From NCBI RefSeq assembly GCF_000341735.1, contig NZ_KB455575.1, positions 3,264,731 to 3,328,730 on the forward strand: DNA of 64,000 bases. Direction: 5' to 3'. The notes beneath the pieces are model-generated. The model was given only the letters and a program-made list of their open reading frames with translations. It had not been told where the DNA came from and did no database searches. The position numbers were made by a program, and so were the translations under genes. Origin of the DNA: Methylotuvimicrobium buryatense 5G. Lineage in GTDB: Bacteria; Pseudomonadota; Gammaproteobacteria; Methylococcales; Methylomonadaceae. This document shows, in pieces, positions 22,019-32,281 of the stretch (the stretch's first letter is position 1; each line of letters begins with the position of its first letter).

Positions 22019-23311
22019 TCAATAACGGTAATGTTCGGGCTTGAACGGTCCGTCCACAGGCACATTGATGTATTCGGCTTGCTTCTCAGTCAATCGGGTC
22101 AATTTCACACCCAATTGATTTAGATGCAATGCTGCGACTTTTTCATCCAATTTTTTAGGCAATACATAAACTTTGTTTTCGTACTTATCCGCATGGTTCC
22201 ATAGTTCGATTTGCGCCAAAACCTGATTGCAGAACGAGTTAGACATGACAAAGCTTGGATGACCTGTCGCACAACCTAAATTGACTAAACGCCCTTCGGC
22301 TAATACGATTAAACGCTTGCCGTCCGGGAAGATGACATGATCGACTTGCGGCTTGATGTTTTCCCATTGGTATTGACGCAACGAAGAAATTTCGATCTCG
22401 GAATCGAAATGCCCGATATTGCAGACAATAGCTTGATCCCGCATCGCCGCCATATGGTCATGCGTGATCACATTGAAATTACCGGTTGCCGTGACAAAAA
22501 TATTGGCAATCGGCGCAGCTTCTTCCAACGTAACGACACGATAGCCTTCCATCGCCGCTTGTAATGCGCAAATCGGATCGATTTCGGTAATCCATACGGT
22601 CGCCCCCAAGCCACGTAACGATTGAGCACAACCCTTGCCGACGTCGCCATAACCGCAGACGACTGCAATTTTACCGGCAATCATGACATCGGTCGCGCGC
22701 TTGATACCGTCAACCAAAGATTCGCGGCAGCCGTAAAGATTATCGAATTTCGACTTGGTGACCGAATCATTGACATTGAAGGCCGGCACCAACAATTTGC
22801 CTTTAGCAACCATTTCAGTCAACCTCAGCACGCCCGTGGTCGTTTCCTCGGAAAGCCCTTTGACATCGGCCATCAACTCAGGATATTGCTGATGCATCAT
22901 CAAAGTCAAATCGCCACCGTCATCCAAAATCATATTCGGACGCCAGCCGTTCGGGCCTTCGATGGTTTGCACAATACACCATTCGGCTTCTTCCTCGGTT
23001 TCGCCTTTCCAAGCAAAAACAGGAATGCCTTTAGCGGCAATCGCCGCAGCCGCATGATCCTGTGTCGAAAAAATGTTGCAAGATGACCAGCGAACTTCAG
23101 CACCCAGTGCGATCAAGGTTTCGATCAACACTGCCGTTTGAATCGTCATATGCAAACAGCCGGCAATGCGTGCGCCTTTCAGCGGCTGCTCACTGCCGAA
23201 TTCCTCGCGCAAAGCCATCAAGCCAGGCATTTCGGTTTCGGCGATATTGATTTCCTTACGGCCCCACTCGGCCAGGTTAATATCTGCGACTTTGTAGTCC
23301 GGTTGAGTCAT
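22019..23311 (-). CDS. ahcY: S-adenosylhomocysteine hydrolase
   Basis: 430 residues. It splits S-adenosylhomocysteine to adenosine and homocysteine using bound NAD, relieving product inhibition of methyltransferases. Visible are [19 protein letters not shown], the NAD Rossmann motif [12 protein letters not shown], and the C-terminal [11 protein letters not shown] tail typical of the enzyme. ATG 23311 has a GGAGATAAC ribosome site. It sits 19 bp after metK with no SAH riboswitch in that gap. Confidence 0.97.
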   Translation of the reverse strand: MTQPDYKVADINLAEWGRKEINIAETEMPGLMALREEFGSEQPLKGARIAGCLHMTIQTAVLIETLIALGAEVRWSSCNIFSTQDHAAAAIAAKGIPVFAWKGETEEEAEWCIVQTIEGPNGWRPNMILDDGGDLTLMMHQQYPELMADVKGLSEETTTGVLRLTEMVAKGKLLVPAFNVNDSVTKSKFDNLYGCRESLVDGIKRATDVMIAGKIAVVCGYGDVGKGCAQSLRGLGATVWITEIDPICALQAAMEGYRVVTLEEAAPIANIFVTATGNFNVITHDHMAAMRDQAIVCNIGHFDSEIEISSLRQYQWENIKPQVDHVIFPDGKRLIVLAEGRLVNLGCATGHPSFVMSNSFCNQVLAQIELWNHADKYENKVYVLPKKLDEKVAALHLNQLGVKLTRLTEKQAEYINVPVDGPFKPEHYRY

Positions 23312-23330
23312 TGTTATCTCCTAAATTTAC

Positions 23331-24491
23331 TTAAAGTCCGGCTGCATCTCTCAATGCATCGGCTTTATCGGTTTTTTCCCAACTGAAGGACGCTTCGGTT
23401 CTACCGAAATGACCGTATGCAGCAGTCGCCTGATAAATCGGCTTCAATAAGTCCAAAGCTGCGATTAAACCTTTCGGCCTTAAGTCGAAATGGTCCCGAA
23501 TTATCTGTACCAATCTTTCTTCGCCGACTTTTCCGGTCCCGAAAGTATCGACGCTGATCGAAGTCGGTTCGGCAACACCGATCGCATAAGAAACTTGAAT
23601 TTCACAGCGTTCGGCAAGTCCTGCCGCAACGATGTTTTTTGCGACGTAACGTGCCATGTAAGCAGCGGATCTATCCACTTTCGAAGGATCCTTGCCGGAA
23701 AACGCGCCGCCACCGTGTCTCGCCATCCCACCGTAGGTATCGACGATGATTTTACGGCCGGTTAAACCGCAATCGCCGACAGGCCCGCCGATCACGAAAT
23801 TACCGGTCGGGTTGATAAAATATTTGGTGTCTTTGTGCAGCCACTCTTTCGGCAGGACATGCAGAATAATCTCATCCATGACCGCTTCATGAATCTGCTT
23901 CGCGCCGATTTCGGGTGAATGCTGAGTCGATAATACGACTGCGTCGATCGCGACCGGCTTATTGTTCTCATAACGGAAAGTAATTTGGCTTTTCGCATCC
24001 GGTCTAAGCCATGGCAGGGTTTTATTTTTACGAACTTCGGCTTGGCGTTTGACCAACAAATGAGAATAAGTGATCGGAGCCGGCATCAACACGTCGGTTT
24101 CATTGGTTGCATAACCGAACATCAAGCCTTGATCGCCGGCGCCTTGCTCATGATTATCGGACTCATCGACGCCCATCGCGATATCGGACGACTGCTTACC
24201 GATTGCGTTTAAGACCGCGCAACTTTGGCCGTCGAAACCGATATCACCATGATCGTAGCCGATATCACAGACGACCTTTCTGACCAGTGCTTCGGTATCG
24301 ACCCAAGCATCAGTCGTAATTTCGCCGGCTAAAATAACCATGCCCGTTTTAACCATTGTCTCGCAGGCCACCCGCGAGCGCGGATCTTGTTCCAGTAATG
24401 CATCCAATACCGCATCTGAGATTTGATCCGCGACTTTATCCGGATGACCTTCCGAAACCGATTCTGATGTAAAAATAAAATTATTGCTCAC
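23331..24491 (-). CDS. metK: S-adenosylmethionine synthetase
   Basis: 386 residues, full length (E. coli 384). It makes SAM from methionine and ATP. Signatures [30 protein letters not shown] and [19 protein letters not shown] are intact. First gene of metK-ahcY-metF, which together supply SAM, remove SAH and feed methyl groups back to homocysteine. Its start is 63 bp from the tRNA gene, with the tRNA terminator between. Confidence 0.97.
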   Translation of the reverse strand: MSNNFIFTSESVSEGHPDKVADQISDAVLDALLEQDPRSRVACETMVKTGMVILAGEITTDAWVDTEALVRKVVCDIGYDHGDIGFDGQSCAVLNAIGKQSSDIAMGVDESDNHEQGAGDQGLMFGYATNETDVLMPAPITYSHLLVKRQAEVRKNKTLPWLRPDAKSQITFRYENNKPVAIDAVVLSTQHSPEIGAKQIHEAVMDEIILHVLPKEWLHKDTKYFINPTGNFVIGGPVGDCGLTGRKIIVDTYGGMARHGGGAFSGKDPSKVDRSAAYMARYVAKNIVAAGLAERCEIQVSYAIGVAEPTSISVDTFGTGKVGEERLVQIIRDHFDLRPKGLIAALDLLKPIYQATAAYGHFGRTEASFSWEKTDKADALRDAAGL

Positions 24492-24524
24492 GACACCGCC
24501 TTTTATATCTATTGCCTAATACAC

Positions 24525-24548
24525 AAAAGGCTGCATGAGCAGCCTTTT
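24525..24548 (-). terminator. Terminator hairpin between tRNA and metK
   Basis: AAAAGGCTGC/GCAGCCTTTT with a 4-base loop. It lies 6 bp beyond the CCA end of the tRNA on the minus strand and is followed by a short T-run. The stem is symmetric, so it could also act on the opposite strand. Confidence 0.8.
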
Positions 24549-24554
24549 TAACTA

Positions 24555-24631
24555 TGGTGGGCCCTGTAGGACTTGAACCTACGACCTGCCGATTATGAGT
24601 CGGACGCTCTAACCAACTGAGCTAAGGGCCC
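24555..24631 (-). tRNA. tRNA with CAT anticodon, probably tRNA-Ile2
   Basis: A 77-nt cloverleaf starting GGGCCCTTAGCTCAG, with anticodon CAT in GACTCATAATC, TTCAAGTCC T-arm and encoded CCA. The acceptor and D-arm (CCTTAGCTCAG) and GGTTCAAGTCC resemble E. coli ileX, whose CAT is modified to lysidine to read ATA, more than elongator tRNA-Met. Not an initiator: the acceptor begins with a fully paired G. It lies 8 bp after the rpoD stop codon on the same strand and may be processed from the rpoD transcript. Confidence 0.85.
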
Positions 24632-24639
24632 TTAATTTT

Positions 24640-26451
24640 TTATTCGCCGTCCAGAAAGCATCGCAATTGTTCGGATCTCGACGGATGCCTCAGTTTTCTT
24701 AATGCTTTTGCTTCTATTTGCCGTATCCTTTCACGAGTCACATCAAACTGCTTACCGACCTCTTCCAAAGTATGATCGGTATTCATATTAATTCCGAAAC
24801 GCATTCTTAAAACTTTCGCTTCCCTAGCGGTCAATCCGGCCAACACATTTTGAGTTGATTCTCTAAGCCCTGCAATCGTCGCCGATTCAATCGGGGATAA
24901 TACTTTAGCATCTTCTATGAAATCCCCCAAATGAGAATCTTCATCATCGCCAATCGGTGTTTCCATCGAAATCGGTTCTTTCGCAATTTTCAATACCTTA
25001 CGAACTTTATCTTCAGGCATTTCCATGCGCTCGGCCAGTTCTTCAGGAGTCGCTTCGCGGCCCAATTCTTGCAGAATCTGTCTTGAAATCCGATTTAATT
25101 TATTTATCGTTTCGATCATATGCACCGGAATTCTAATCGTTCTGGCCTGATCGGCTATTGAACGAGTGATCGCCTGTCTGATCCACCAGGTCGCATAAGT
25201 CGAAAACTTATAACCGCGGCGGTACTCGAATTTATCGACCGCCTTCATTAAACCGATATTGCCTTCCTGAATCAAATCCAGGAATTGCAAGCCGCGATTG
25301 GTATATTTTTTCGCGATCGAGATAACCAGCCTTAAGTTCGCCTCGATCATCTCTTTCTTAGCGCGCCTGACTTTTGCTTCGCCAATCGACATGCGACGAT
25401 TAATATCCTTGATGTCGCTAACGGATAAGCCATAAGTGCTGGCAATATCGGCCAATACCGATTGCGCCTTCTTGATTTCCTGCTCATTCTCAGAAATGAC
25501 CTGATTACCAATACCCGTCGATCGCAGGTATTGCACCAACCATTCGTAATCGGTCTCATGCCCGGTCATTGCAATAATAAATTCTTTGCGACTCATTTTG
25601 GCTTCATTGACACACAGATCCGCTATTAACTTTTCCTTTTCACGGATAAGGGCGACCGCCTCGGAAACGGTAGCTGTCAACCTTTTAAAATATTGCGGAG
25701 CCCATTTAAACTCGAGAAAACTTTCCGCAAGTTCATCCAGCTTTTCATTGACCTTAGGATCACCATAACCATGTTTCTTAATTGCCGCCGCCGCCGATTT
25801 ATGCAGTTTACGCAGCACTTCGACTTTTTCCTTAACTTCATTATAGTCAAGTCCTTTGACCTCATCTTCGTCGGCTTGCTCGTCGACCGAGTCGTCATTA
25901 GCCGCTTGACTACTAAATACTGTCTCCGGCTCACTGAGATCGACGAATCCCGAAACTAGGTCTGTCAAACGAACACCACCCTCTTCGTCCGATATAGAAT
26001 CGAAGGCGCTAATGAATTCATCAACGACTTTGCAGGATCGAGAAATCGCTCTGACAACCTGTTGTTGTCCTTCTTCTATACGTTTGGCGATTTTTAGTTC
26101 GTCTTCCCGATTCAGTAATTCAACCGATCCCATTTCCCGCATGTACATGCGAACCGGATCGGTAGTTCTACCGAACTCGCTATCAACCGAAGCTAAAGCA
26201 GCCACTTCGTCATCATCATCCTCATCACCGGTAACCGCAGCGCCGTCGGTAATCAGCGAGTCTTCATCGGGGGCATCCTCATAAACTTGAATACCCATGT
26301 CGTTGATCATGCCGATGATATCTTCTATCTGTTCCGGATCGGCAATATCGCTGGGCAAATGATCGTTAACCTCGGCATACGTCAAGTAACCTTGCACCTT
26401 ACCTTTGGCTATCAATTGTTTAAGTTGGGACTGCTGTTGTTCTTGATTCAT
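24640..26451 (-). CDS. rpoD: RNA polymerase primary sigma factor (sigma-70)
   Basis: 603 residues from ATG 26451; a GTG lies one codon upstream. Housekeeping sigma factor. Region 1.1 at the N-terminus ([20 protein letters not shown]), an acidic linker, the non-conserved insert, region 2 with [19 protein letters not shown] and [10 protein letters not shown], region 3 and region 4 with [20 protein letters not shown] are all present. Last protein gene of the rpsU-yqeY-dnaG-rpoD macromolecular synthesis operon. Confidence 0.97.
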   Translation of the reverse strand: MNQEQQQSQLKQLIAKGKVQGYLTYAEVNDHLPSDIADPEQIEDIIGMINDMGIQVYEDAPDEDSLITDGAAVTGDEDDDDEVAALASVDSEFGRTTDPVRMYMREMGSVELLNREDELKIAKRIEEGQQQVVRAISRSCKVVDEFISAFDSISDEEGGVRLTDLVSGFVDLSEPETVFSSQAANDDSVDEQADEDEVKGLDYNEVKEKVEVLRKLHKSAAAAIKKHGYGDPKVNEKLDELAESFLEFKWAPQYFKRLTATVSEAVALIREKEKLIADLCVNEAKMSRKEFIIAMTGHETDYEWLVQYLRSTGIGNQVISENEQEIKKAQSVLADIASTYGLSVSDIKDINRRMSIGEAKVRRAKKEMIEANLRLVISIAKKYTNRGLQFLDLIQEGNIGLMKAVDKFEYRRGYKFSTYATWWIRQAITRSIADQARTIRIPVHMIETINKLNRISRQILQELGREATPEELAERMEMPEDKVRKVLKIAKEPISMETPIGDDEDSHLGDFIEDAKVLSPIESATIAGLRESTQNVLAGLTAREAKVLRMRFGINMNTDHTLEEVGKQFDVTRERIRQIEAKALRKLRHPSRSEQLRCFLDGE

Positions 26452-26538
26452 CACTCACTCACAGAATACGATCAGCACAATTACGCTGAACAGGAAATTA
26501 TACAACATATTCTTTTTTATGTTAATACGAATTCCCTT

Positions 26539-28263
26539 TTATCGGCTTACCAGTAACCTCCCTAATATTTCCCGCTCCTCTCGACTTAAGCCTTCCGCCG
26601 ACTCTTTTTCTAATAACTGCTCAATACGACCTTCTCTCGCTTGCGCATTCAATCGTTCCAAAGCGTCTGAAAATTCGGCACGAACCCCTTCCTCGGGAAC
26701 CATCACATCCAAAAAAACCAGTTGCTTCACAACTTTCTCGCTGTGTCGTCCGCGAAATAATTCTAAAAGCATGGAAAGATTTTTTGGATATTCGCTCGAA
26801 ATCAGATCGACAACCTCCTTAAACAATTCTTTGCCGGGAAAGTTCAAACTCTCCCAATCAAGCTCTTTTTGCTCGACAACCTCGATTAATTCGGGATTTT
26901 GCAACAGCAATGAGATTGCCACCCTTGCAGGAGACAAGCGCTTTTTATCCCTATGGACGGCAGCCTTGGGCACCTTTGAGAGTGTAGCCGTATTTTCTAA
27001 AACGTCCAGTTTATTGAAACCCGATAAATTCTGGAGTCTTTGATACATCATCTCCCTGAATACGCCGACCGGCAATTGCTCTAAATACTTTTTCGAACGG
27101 TTAATCAACTGAGCGCGACCCTCCATCGACTCAAGCGACAATTCGTCTTGAACTCGTCCGAAAAAATATTCGGATAGGGTTGCTGCCGAAGCAATACCAC
27201 GCTCGAATGCAGCAACACCTTCCGCCCTAATTAACGAATCGGGATCCTGACCTTCGGGCAGCAGCATGATTTTTACATGCCGGCCATCTTTCAAACAAGG
27301 AAAAGTTGCCTCCATCGCACGCCAAGCCGCCTCTTTTCCGGCTTTGTCGCCATCGAAACAAAACACTAATTCCGAACTGAACCGGAATAATAATTCCATA
27401 TGCGCCTTGGACGTCGACGTACCTAGGGTCGCAACGGCATAGCCGATACCGAACTGAGCCAAAGCCACCACATCCATATAGCCCTCGACCACCAGAATCC
27501 GTTCCGGCCTTGAATGGCTTTGCAGTAATTCATAAAGCCCGTAAACTTCATTACCTTTAGAAAATATGGGCGTTTCCGGTGAATTCAAGTATTTCGGCAA
27601 AGAATCATCCAATACCCTCGCACCGAAACCTACGACGCGCCCACGCTTATCGCGGATAGGAAACATGACTCTACCGCGGAAGCGATCATATCCGCCCCCA
27701 CCCTCCTTGCTAACAAGCAAACCGGCTTTAGTAAGCGCCACAAAATTGAAACGGGAAGCCAACGTATTCCAGCCTTCAGGCGCATAACCCAATTGATACG
27801 TCTTAGCGATGGCACCGCTGACACCACGGCGCTTTAAATAATCGATCGCCTTCTTGCCGTCTTCGCTCGCTAATTGTTCGGCATAAAATCCGGCTACTTG
27901 ATCCATCAAGTCGAAGAGAGGCCCGACATCGCTCCGGGAGCTTCCTGCCGGCGCTACAAATGACTCGCGCGGCACCGAAACACCGACAAATGCAGCCAGA
28001 TCTTCGACCGCCTCGACAAAATCCAAATGACTAAAATCCATCAAGAAGCTGATGGCATTGCCGCTGGCTCCGCATCCAAAACAATAAAAGAACTGTTTTT
28101 TACGATTAACCGAAAAACTAGGCGTTTTTTCTGAGTGAAACGGACAGCGCGCTACAAAGTTGCTACCCGTTTTTTTTAAAGGAACGTGCGAGTCGATTAA
28201 ATCAACGATGTCAACTCGCAGTAGGAGATCATTAATAAAGTCTCGAGGAATTCTACCGGACAT
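26539..28263 (-). CDS. dnaG: DNA primase
   Basis: 574 residues. It makes RNA primers for replication. The CHC2 zinc finger (CPFHSEKTPSF then FYCFGCG, residues about 40-65), the primase core, the Toprim domain with VVEGYMDVVAL and the acidic FCFDGDKAGK motif, and a C-terminal DnaB-interaction domain are visible. Follows yqeY by 41 bp and precedes rpoD by 84 bp. Confidence 0.96.
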   Translation of the reverse strand: MSGRIPRDFINDLLLRVDIVDLIDSHVPLKKTGSNFVARCPFHSEKTPSFSVNRKKQFFYCFGCGASGNAISFLMDFSHLDFVEAVEDLAAFVGVSVPRESFVAPAGSSRSDVGPLFDLMDQVAGFYAEQLASEDGKKAIDYLKRRGVSGAIAKTYQLGYAPEGWNTLASRFNFVALTKAGLLVSKEGGGGYDRFRGRVMFPIRDKRGRVVGFGARVLDDSLPKYLNSPETPIFSKGNEVYGLYELLQSHSRPERILVVEGYMDVVALAQFGIGYAVATLGTSTSKAHMELLFRFSSELVFCFDGDKAGKEAAWRAMEATFPCLKDGRHVKIMLLPEGQDPDSLIRAEGVAAFERGIASAATLSEYFFGRVQDELSLESMEGRAQLINRSKKYLEQLPVGVFREMMYQRLQNLSGFNKLDVLENTATLSKVPKAAVHRDKKRLSPARVAISLLLQNPELIEVVEQKELDWESLNFPGKELFKEVVDLISSEYPKNLSMLLELFRGRHSEKVVKQLVFLDVMVPEEGVRAEFSDALERLNAQAREGRIEQLLEKESAEGLSREEREILGRLLVSR

Positions 28264-28304
28264 AGATTACCCGGAACTCAAACTTTAAAACACGAATTGG
28301 ACTA

Positions 28305-28754
28305 TCACCCTGCTAAAACGGCTTTAATTTTTGCACTAACGATCGACATATCGGCGCGACCTTGCATTTTATCTCTCAACAACCCCATCACCTTACCCAT
28401 ATCCTTAACCGACTCGGCACCGGATTGCTGAACCGCTTCGGCAATCATTTGATCGATTTCCTGCTCGGTTAATGCCTGCGGCAAATAATCCTGAATCACC
28501 AAAATCTCGGCTTCTTCGACCTCGGCCAAATCCATCCGGTTTGCTCCGGTGTACTGCCTGATCGACTCTCGCCGCTGCTTGACCATTTTATCAAGCACAA
28601 CAATGATCTGATCGTTATCGAGTTCAATACGCTCATCGACCTCGCGCTGCTTGATGGCCGCCATGATTAAACGTATCACGGCAAGCCTCGCTTTATCGCC
28701 GCCTTTCATGGCGGCCTTCATATCTTCCCTGATACGGTCTTTTAGTAATTCCAT
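28305..28754 (-). CDS. yqeY: YqeY/GatB-like domain protein
   Basis: 149 residues, the usual size. It is a helical domain shared with the tail of GatB, the amidotransferase subunit that binds tRNA; MELLKDRIREDMKAAMKGGD, RRESIRQYTGANRMDLA and DMGKVMGLL are conserved. Free-standing YqeY proteins are thought to act with tRNA or amidotransfer, though function is unproven. Insertion between rpsU and dnaG is common in gammaproteobacteria outside the enterics. Confidence 0.92.
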   Translation of the reverse strand: MELLKDRIREDMKAAMKGGDKARLAVIRLIMAAIKQREVDERIELDNDQIIVVLDKMVKQRRESIRQYTGANRMDLAEVEEAEILVIQDYLPQALTEQEIDQMIAEAVQQSGAESVKDMGKVMGLLRDKMQGRADMSIVSAKIKAVLAG

Positions 28755-28776
28755 ACCGATCTCGATTCCGGACGAA

Positions 28777-29010
28777 TTATAATTGCGGACGACCGCGGCG
28801 CAGATTTTTCAATGCATAACGTTCGCGAGCCAATTTTTTTAAATGACGCTTGATCGCCGCAGCACCTTTTCTTTTGCGTTCGGCAGTGGGTTTTTCATAG
28901 AATTCACGACGTCTGACTTCGGACAGGACACCGGCTTTCTCGCAAGCACGTTTAAAACGGCGAATAGCAATATCGAATGGTTCGTTTTCTTTAACTTTTA
29001 CTGACGGCAT
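28777..29010 (-). CDS. rpsU: 30S ribosomal protein S21
   Basis: 77 residues, slightly longer than E. coli S21 (71), the extra residues being at the basic C-terminus (NLRRGRPQL). The conserved start [20 protein letters not shown] and [13 protein letters not shown] are clear. Sits in the small subunit near the anti-Shine-Dalgarno helix and aids initiation. First gene of the rpsU-yqeY-dnaG-rpoD operon, with its own strong promoter at 29082-29109. Confidence 0.96.
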   Translation of the reverse strand: MPSVKVKENEPFDIAIRRFKRACEKAGVLSEVRRREFYEKPTAERKRKGAAAIKRHLKKLARERYALKNLRRGRPQL

Positions 29011-29081
29011 TATTAATAATCCAACTGTGTTAATATTTAAAAATTGAAGGACGATAGTCCCTATATAAAAAAGAACTCGTT

Positions 29082-29109
29082 ATTATACGCCCTCTTAGCA
29101 TTTTTTCAA
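29082..29109 (-). promoter_or_regulatory. Predicted promoter of the rpsU-dnaG-rpoD operon
   Basis: -35 TTGAAA (29104-29109), 16-bp spacer, -10 TATAAT (29082-29087) on the minus strand, about 70 bp upstream of the rpsU start. It lies within the short divergent region shared with tsaD, so its -35 almost touches the tsaD start codon. Confidence 0.75.
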
Positions 29110-29115
29110 AAATCC

Positions 29116-30126
29116 ATGTACGTTTTAGGCTTAGAAACTTCCTGCGATGAAACCGGAGTCGCCATTTATCATTCCGAAAAAGGTCTCATCAACCATTTGC
29201 TCTACAGTCAAATCGACATGCACAGCGAATACGGCGGCGTCGTTCCCGAACTGGCCTCGCGCGACCATATTCGCAAACTCGTCCCGCTGATCAAACAATG
29301 CATAAACGAAGCCGGACTAACGAGCCGAGATATCGGCGGTATTGCCTATACAGCGGGGCCTGGACTAATGGGCGCCTTGCTAGTCGGCGCGGCTACGGCA
29401 AACAGCTTAGCTTGGGCTTGGCGTAAACCGGCGATCGCGGTTCACCACATGGAGGGACACTTACTCGCGCCAATGCTGGAAAACGATCCGCCGTCATTTC
29501 CGTTTCTAGCCTTGTTGATTTCGGGAGGTCATACGATGCTGGTCGAAGTTAAAGGTATCGGCCGATATCGCTTATTAGGAGAATCGCTCGACGACGCTGC
29601 CGGCGAAGCCTTCGACAAAACCGCCAAAATGCTCGGTCTGGGTTATCCTGGAGGACCCAAACTATCCGAACTGGCTAAACGCGGTTCGCCACGCTTTAAA
29701 TTCCCAAGGCCGATGACCGACCGACCAGGGCTCGACTTCAGTTTCAGCGGCCTAAAAACTTACACAATGAATGCATTGCACGACACAGCGCAATCCGATC
29801 AAGACAAAGCCGACATCGCCTTCGCATTTCAGACCGCCGTTGCCGAAACATTGAGTATCAAATGCAAGCGCGCACTACAACAAACCCGGCTGACCACATT
29901 GGTCGTGGCCGGCGGCGTCAGCGCTAATTCGACCATACGCCAATCTTTGACGGAAATGGCCGACAAAGAACGAGCCCTAATTTATTTTCCACGACCTGAA
30001 TTTTGTACAGATAATGGCGCAATGATTGCCTATGCCGGTTGCCAGAGATTGATGGCCGACCAACACCAGGGAAGCGTTATATTTGCACGCGCACGCTGGC
30101 CGATTGAAGAACTGCCGCCGGTTTAA
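29116..30126 (+). CDS. tsaD: tRNA N6-adenosine threonylcarbamoyltransferase TsaD
   Basis: 336 residues from ATG 29116, giving the canonical [18 protein letters not shown]; the open frame extends upstream into the rpsU promoter. TsaD transfers threonylcarbamoyl to A37 of ANN-decoding tRNAs with TsaB/TsaE/TsaC partners. Metal-binding motif [18 protein letters not shown] and VVAGGVSAN are intact. Divergent from rpsU, the classic gammaproteobacterial arrangement. No clear Shine-Dalgarno is visible. Confidence 0.95.
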   Translation: MYVLGLETSCDETGVAIYHSEKGLINHLLYSQIDMHSEYGGVVPELASRDHIRKLVPLIKQCINEAGLTSRDIGGIAYTAGPGLMGALLVGAATANSLAWAWRKPAIAVHHMEGHLLAPMLENDPPSFPFLALLISGGHTMLVEVKGIGRYRLLGESLDDAAGEAFDKTAKMLGLGYPGGPKLSELAKRGSPRFKFPRPMTDRPGLDFSFSGLKTYTMNALHDTAQSDQDKADIAFAFQTAVAETLSIKCKRALQQTRLTTLVVAGGVSANSTIRQSLTEMADKERALIYFPRPEFCTDNGAMIAYAGCQRLMADQHQGSVIFARARWPIEELPPV

Positions 30127-30154
30127 CTGACTACTTAAATATAGTTCGACTTTA

Positions 30155-30256
30155 TTGAAGGTGCGGGGCGTATCTGTCGAGGACCGCCGCTGCCGACATC
30201 CTCGTAAAACTCCCCCGAACTGCTAACTGCTAACTGCTAACTGCTAACTGCTAACT
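30155..30256. repeat. Half-palindromic repeat fragment plus five TGCTAAC tandem heptamers
   Basis: The stretch 30158-30204 carries the element arm seen at 5995 and 61388 (GGTGCGGGGCGTATCTGTCG, then CCGACATCCTCG). At 30221-30255 follow five exact tandem copies of TGCTAAC. It lies between the converging ends of tsaD and plsY. Confidence 0.85.
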
Positions 30257-30290
30257 AAAATTATAAGCCATCGAACTATCCCCGCTTAAT

Positions 30291-30863
30291 TTAGCTCTCC
30301 TCGCCGGCCAATAGCCTCTGTATGTTACTTTTATGACGCCACAATAATAATACGGTCATCAGCACACAAGACCCGACAAGACCTGGACTCTCGACAATGT
30401 ACCATGCATACGCGGATGATAAGCTTGATGCAATCAATGCCGATAAAGACGAAATCTTGGAAATTTTATAAATTAACAGCCAAGTTGCAATAACCGCGAA
30501 GCCTAATGCCCAGGAAAAACCCAACAATACACCGACCGATGTCGCAACCCCTTTACCGCCTTTGAATCCAAAAAAAACCGGATACAAATGCCCAAGAAAC
30601 GCCGCCAAACCGATCAAGGCCAACGCATCGACAGGCATGCCCAGTATTTTTGCTAAATACACAGGCAATAAGCCCTTCAACATATCGCCTAACAACGTAA
30701 TGCCGGCCGCTTTTTTGCCGCCGATTCTCATCACATTCGTCGCTCCGGGATTTCCGGACCCCTGCTCACGAGGATCAGGCAACCCCATCATTCGACAAAC
30801 AATAATCGCACTAGAAACCGAACCAGCCAAATACGCAAACACCACAAACAAGCTTTCAAGCAT
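30291..30863 (-). CDS. plsY: Acyl-phosphate glycerol-3-phosphate acyltransferase PlsY
   Basis: 190 residues from ATG 30863, selected because AGGTGAG lies just upstream and the first helix begins here; the open frame starts 23 codons earlier. Five or so membrane helices with the three conserved loops: SGNPGATNVMR, FLGHLYPVFFGFKGGKGVAT and a C-terminal LLLWRHKSNIQRL. It acylates glycerol 3-phosphate with acyl-phosphate in phospholipid synthesis. Divergent from folB. Confidence 0.94.
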   Translation of the reverse strand: MLESLFVVFAYLAGSVSSAIIVCRMMGLPDPREQGSGNPGATNVMRIGGKKAAGITLLGDMLKGLLPVYLAKILGMPVDALALIGLAAFLGHLYPVFFGFKGGKGVATSVGVLLGFSWALGFAVIATWLLIYKISKISSLSALIASSLSSAYAWYIVESPGLVGSCVLMTVLLLWRHKSNIQRLLAGEES

Positions 30864-31002
30864 TATCTCACCTATCAACATAGAACTATATTTCCCCCAA
30901 CATTCAATAAATTTGATGATATTTAAGGCCAATTGCTATAAATTTGCCTTATATCATTCTTATATCGATAATAACTCAACGACATAATAAACGGAAAATT
31001 CA

Positions 31003-31356
31003 ATGGACATCATTTTTTTAGGTGGTCTGGAAATCGAAACGATCATTGGTATCTATGACTGGGAAAGAACCCAAAAACAGACCATTGTACTTGATATACA
31101 AATGGCCTTCGATATTAGCAAAGCAGCCGAGACCGACGATATCAAGCATGCCCTCGACTACAAGACCGTTTCCAAACGCATTATTTCGTTTGTCGAAGCG
31201 AGCGAATTTTTTCTAGTCGAAAAATTAATCGAAGAAATTGCTAGATTGATACAAAGCGAATTTCATGTACCATGGGTAAAAATCGTATTAAACAAAAAAG
31301 GCGCCATTCGCGGAGCCAGCGATGTCGGCATTATCATCGAACGAGGTGAAAAATAA
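31003..31356 (+). CDS. folB: Dihydroneopterin aldolase
   Basis: 117 residues, normal length. It cleaves dihydroneopterin to hydroxymethyl-dihydropterin in folate synthesis. Starts MDIIFLGGLEIETIIGIYDW and has the conserved Tyr/Lys region SKRIISFVEASEFFLVEKLI and the C-terminal LNKKGAIRGASDVG. Followed 3 bp later by folK, giving two consecutive steps in one operon. Confidence 0.95.
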   Translation: MDIIFLGGLEIETIIGIYDWERTQKQTIVLDIQMAFDISKAAETDDIKHALDYKTVSKRIISFVEASEFFLVEKLIEEIARLIQSEFHVPWVKIVLNKKGAIRGASDVGIIIERGEK

Positions 31357-31359
31357 ATC

Positions 31360-31875
31360 ATGGCGCGATGCTATATCAGCATAGGCAGCAACATCGACCG
31401 GGAAACCAATATTCCTTCAAGCCTACGTGCGCTCAAAAATCATTTCGGCGAACTGATCATTTCCAGCACTTACGAATCGGAAGCGGTCGGCTTCAGCGGC
31501 GATAATTTTTATAACCTCGTTGTGGGGTTCGATACCGATCTCGATGTCAAAAACGTAGCCAAGATACTCAAACAAATCGAATTGGAACATGGCCGAATTC
31601 GCGAGAGTAAAAAATTTTCCGCGCGAACACTAGATCTTGATTTACTGTTATACGATGATCTAATTATCGAAGATGGCCGATTACAAATACCTCGAAAGGA
31701 AATCGAACAATACGCCTTCGTCCTTGAACCGCTCGCTGAAATTGCTCCGGCCAGCAAACATCCGATTAGCCGATTATCTTATAAAGAATTATGGCAAAAT
31801 CTAGATAAAAGTAATCTCAAACAAGCGCGCATTCTGCCTGATTGGCCTCTTAGAAACGGAGACGGAATAAATTAA
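31360..31875 (+). CDS. folK: 6-hydroxymethyl-7,8-dihydropterin pyrophosphokinase
   Basis: 171 residues. Transfers pyrophosphate from ATP to hydroxymethyl-dihydropterin. MARCYISIGSNIDRETNI is the expected start and the signature RTLDLDLLLYDD contains the two metal-binding Asp. The catalytic loops near FYNLVVGF are present. The folate pair folB-folK ends at a repeat island. Confidence 0.95.
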   Translation: MARCYISIGSNIDRETNIPSSLRALKNHFGELIISSTYESEAVGFSGDNFYNLVVGFDTDLDVKNVAKILKQIELEHGRIRESKKFSARTLDLDLLLYDDLIIEDGRLQIPRKEIEQYAFVLEPLAEIAPASKHPISRLSYKELWQNLDKSNLKQARILPDWPLRNGDGIN

Positions 31876-31882
31876 GGATTTC

Positions 31883-32090
31883 GTGATAAATAACGTCCTG
31901 GAACTATGGGCTTTGTTGAGGGTTCGGTAACTCGCTTGGCAGGACGCTGCACCTAAATTATCCAAGACAATTAACCATAGGCTAATAGACTATGAAATTT
32001 AGGTGCTAGGTAAATACGTCCCGTGTGCTTGCTGCCAATCGAGCAACCGAACCTTCCATAAAATAGGGAAGTTATTTACGACCAAATCCT
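31883..32090 (+). repeat. Dispersed ~208-bp repeat with internal hairpin
   Basis: Starts GGATTTCGTGATAAATAACG and ends ACGACCAAATCCTAA. A related copy is at 50345-50776 (same strand, expanded by internal insertion) and an inverted copy at 5924-6282. The two outer edges are themselves loosely inverted (GGATTT...AAATCC). Inside, GCACCTAAATT (31949-31959) and AATTTAGGTGC (31996-32006) form a hairpin. No coding content; it begins 8 bp after folK. Confidence 0.85.
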
Positions 32091-32281
32091 AAACGGCACA
32101 CGCACGATTTTGGTTTTAGTTCAAGGAGCGGGCTTCCCACTTAAGGCGGGACAAAAGCACTAAGGATTACCTGATTAGCAAGTTTCTTCAGCTAAAGCCC
32201 AAAGATCAGCATATCCTTAGCAGGACGGGGTTCGCAAGCCATGCGCGTCAAGCTAAAAACGGCCAACCCGCATCACGCTCT

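Noticed and set aside
22019-24554. SAM or SAH riboswitch in the metK-ahcY-metF cluster
   Set aside because: Gaps between the genes are 19 and about 60 bp and contain no riboswitch core; only a terminator and a hairpin are seen.
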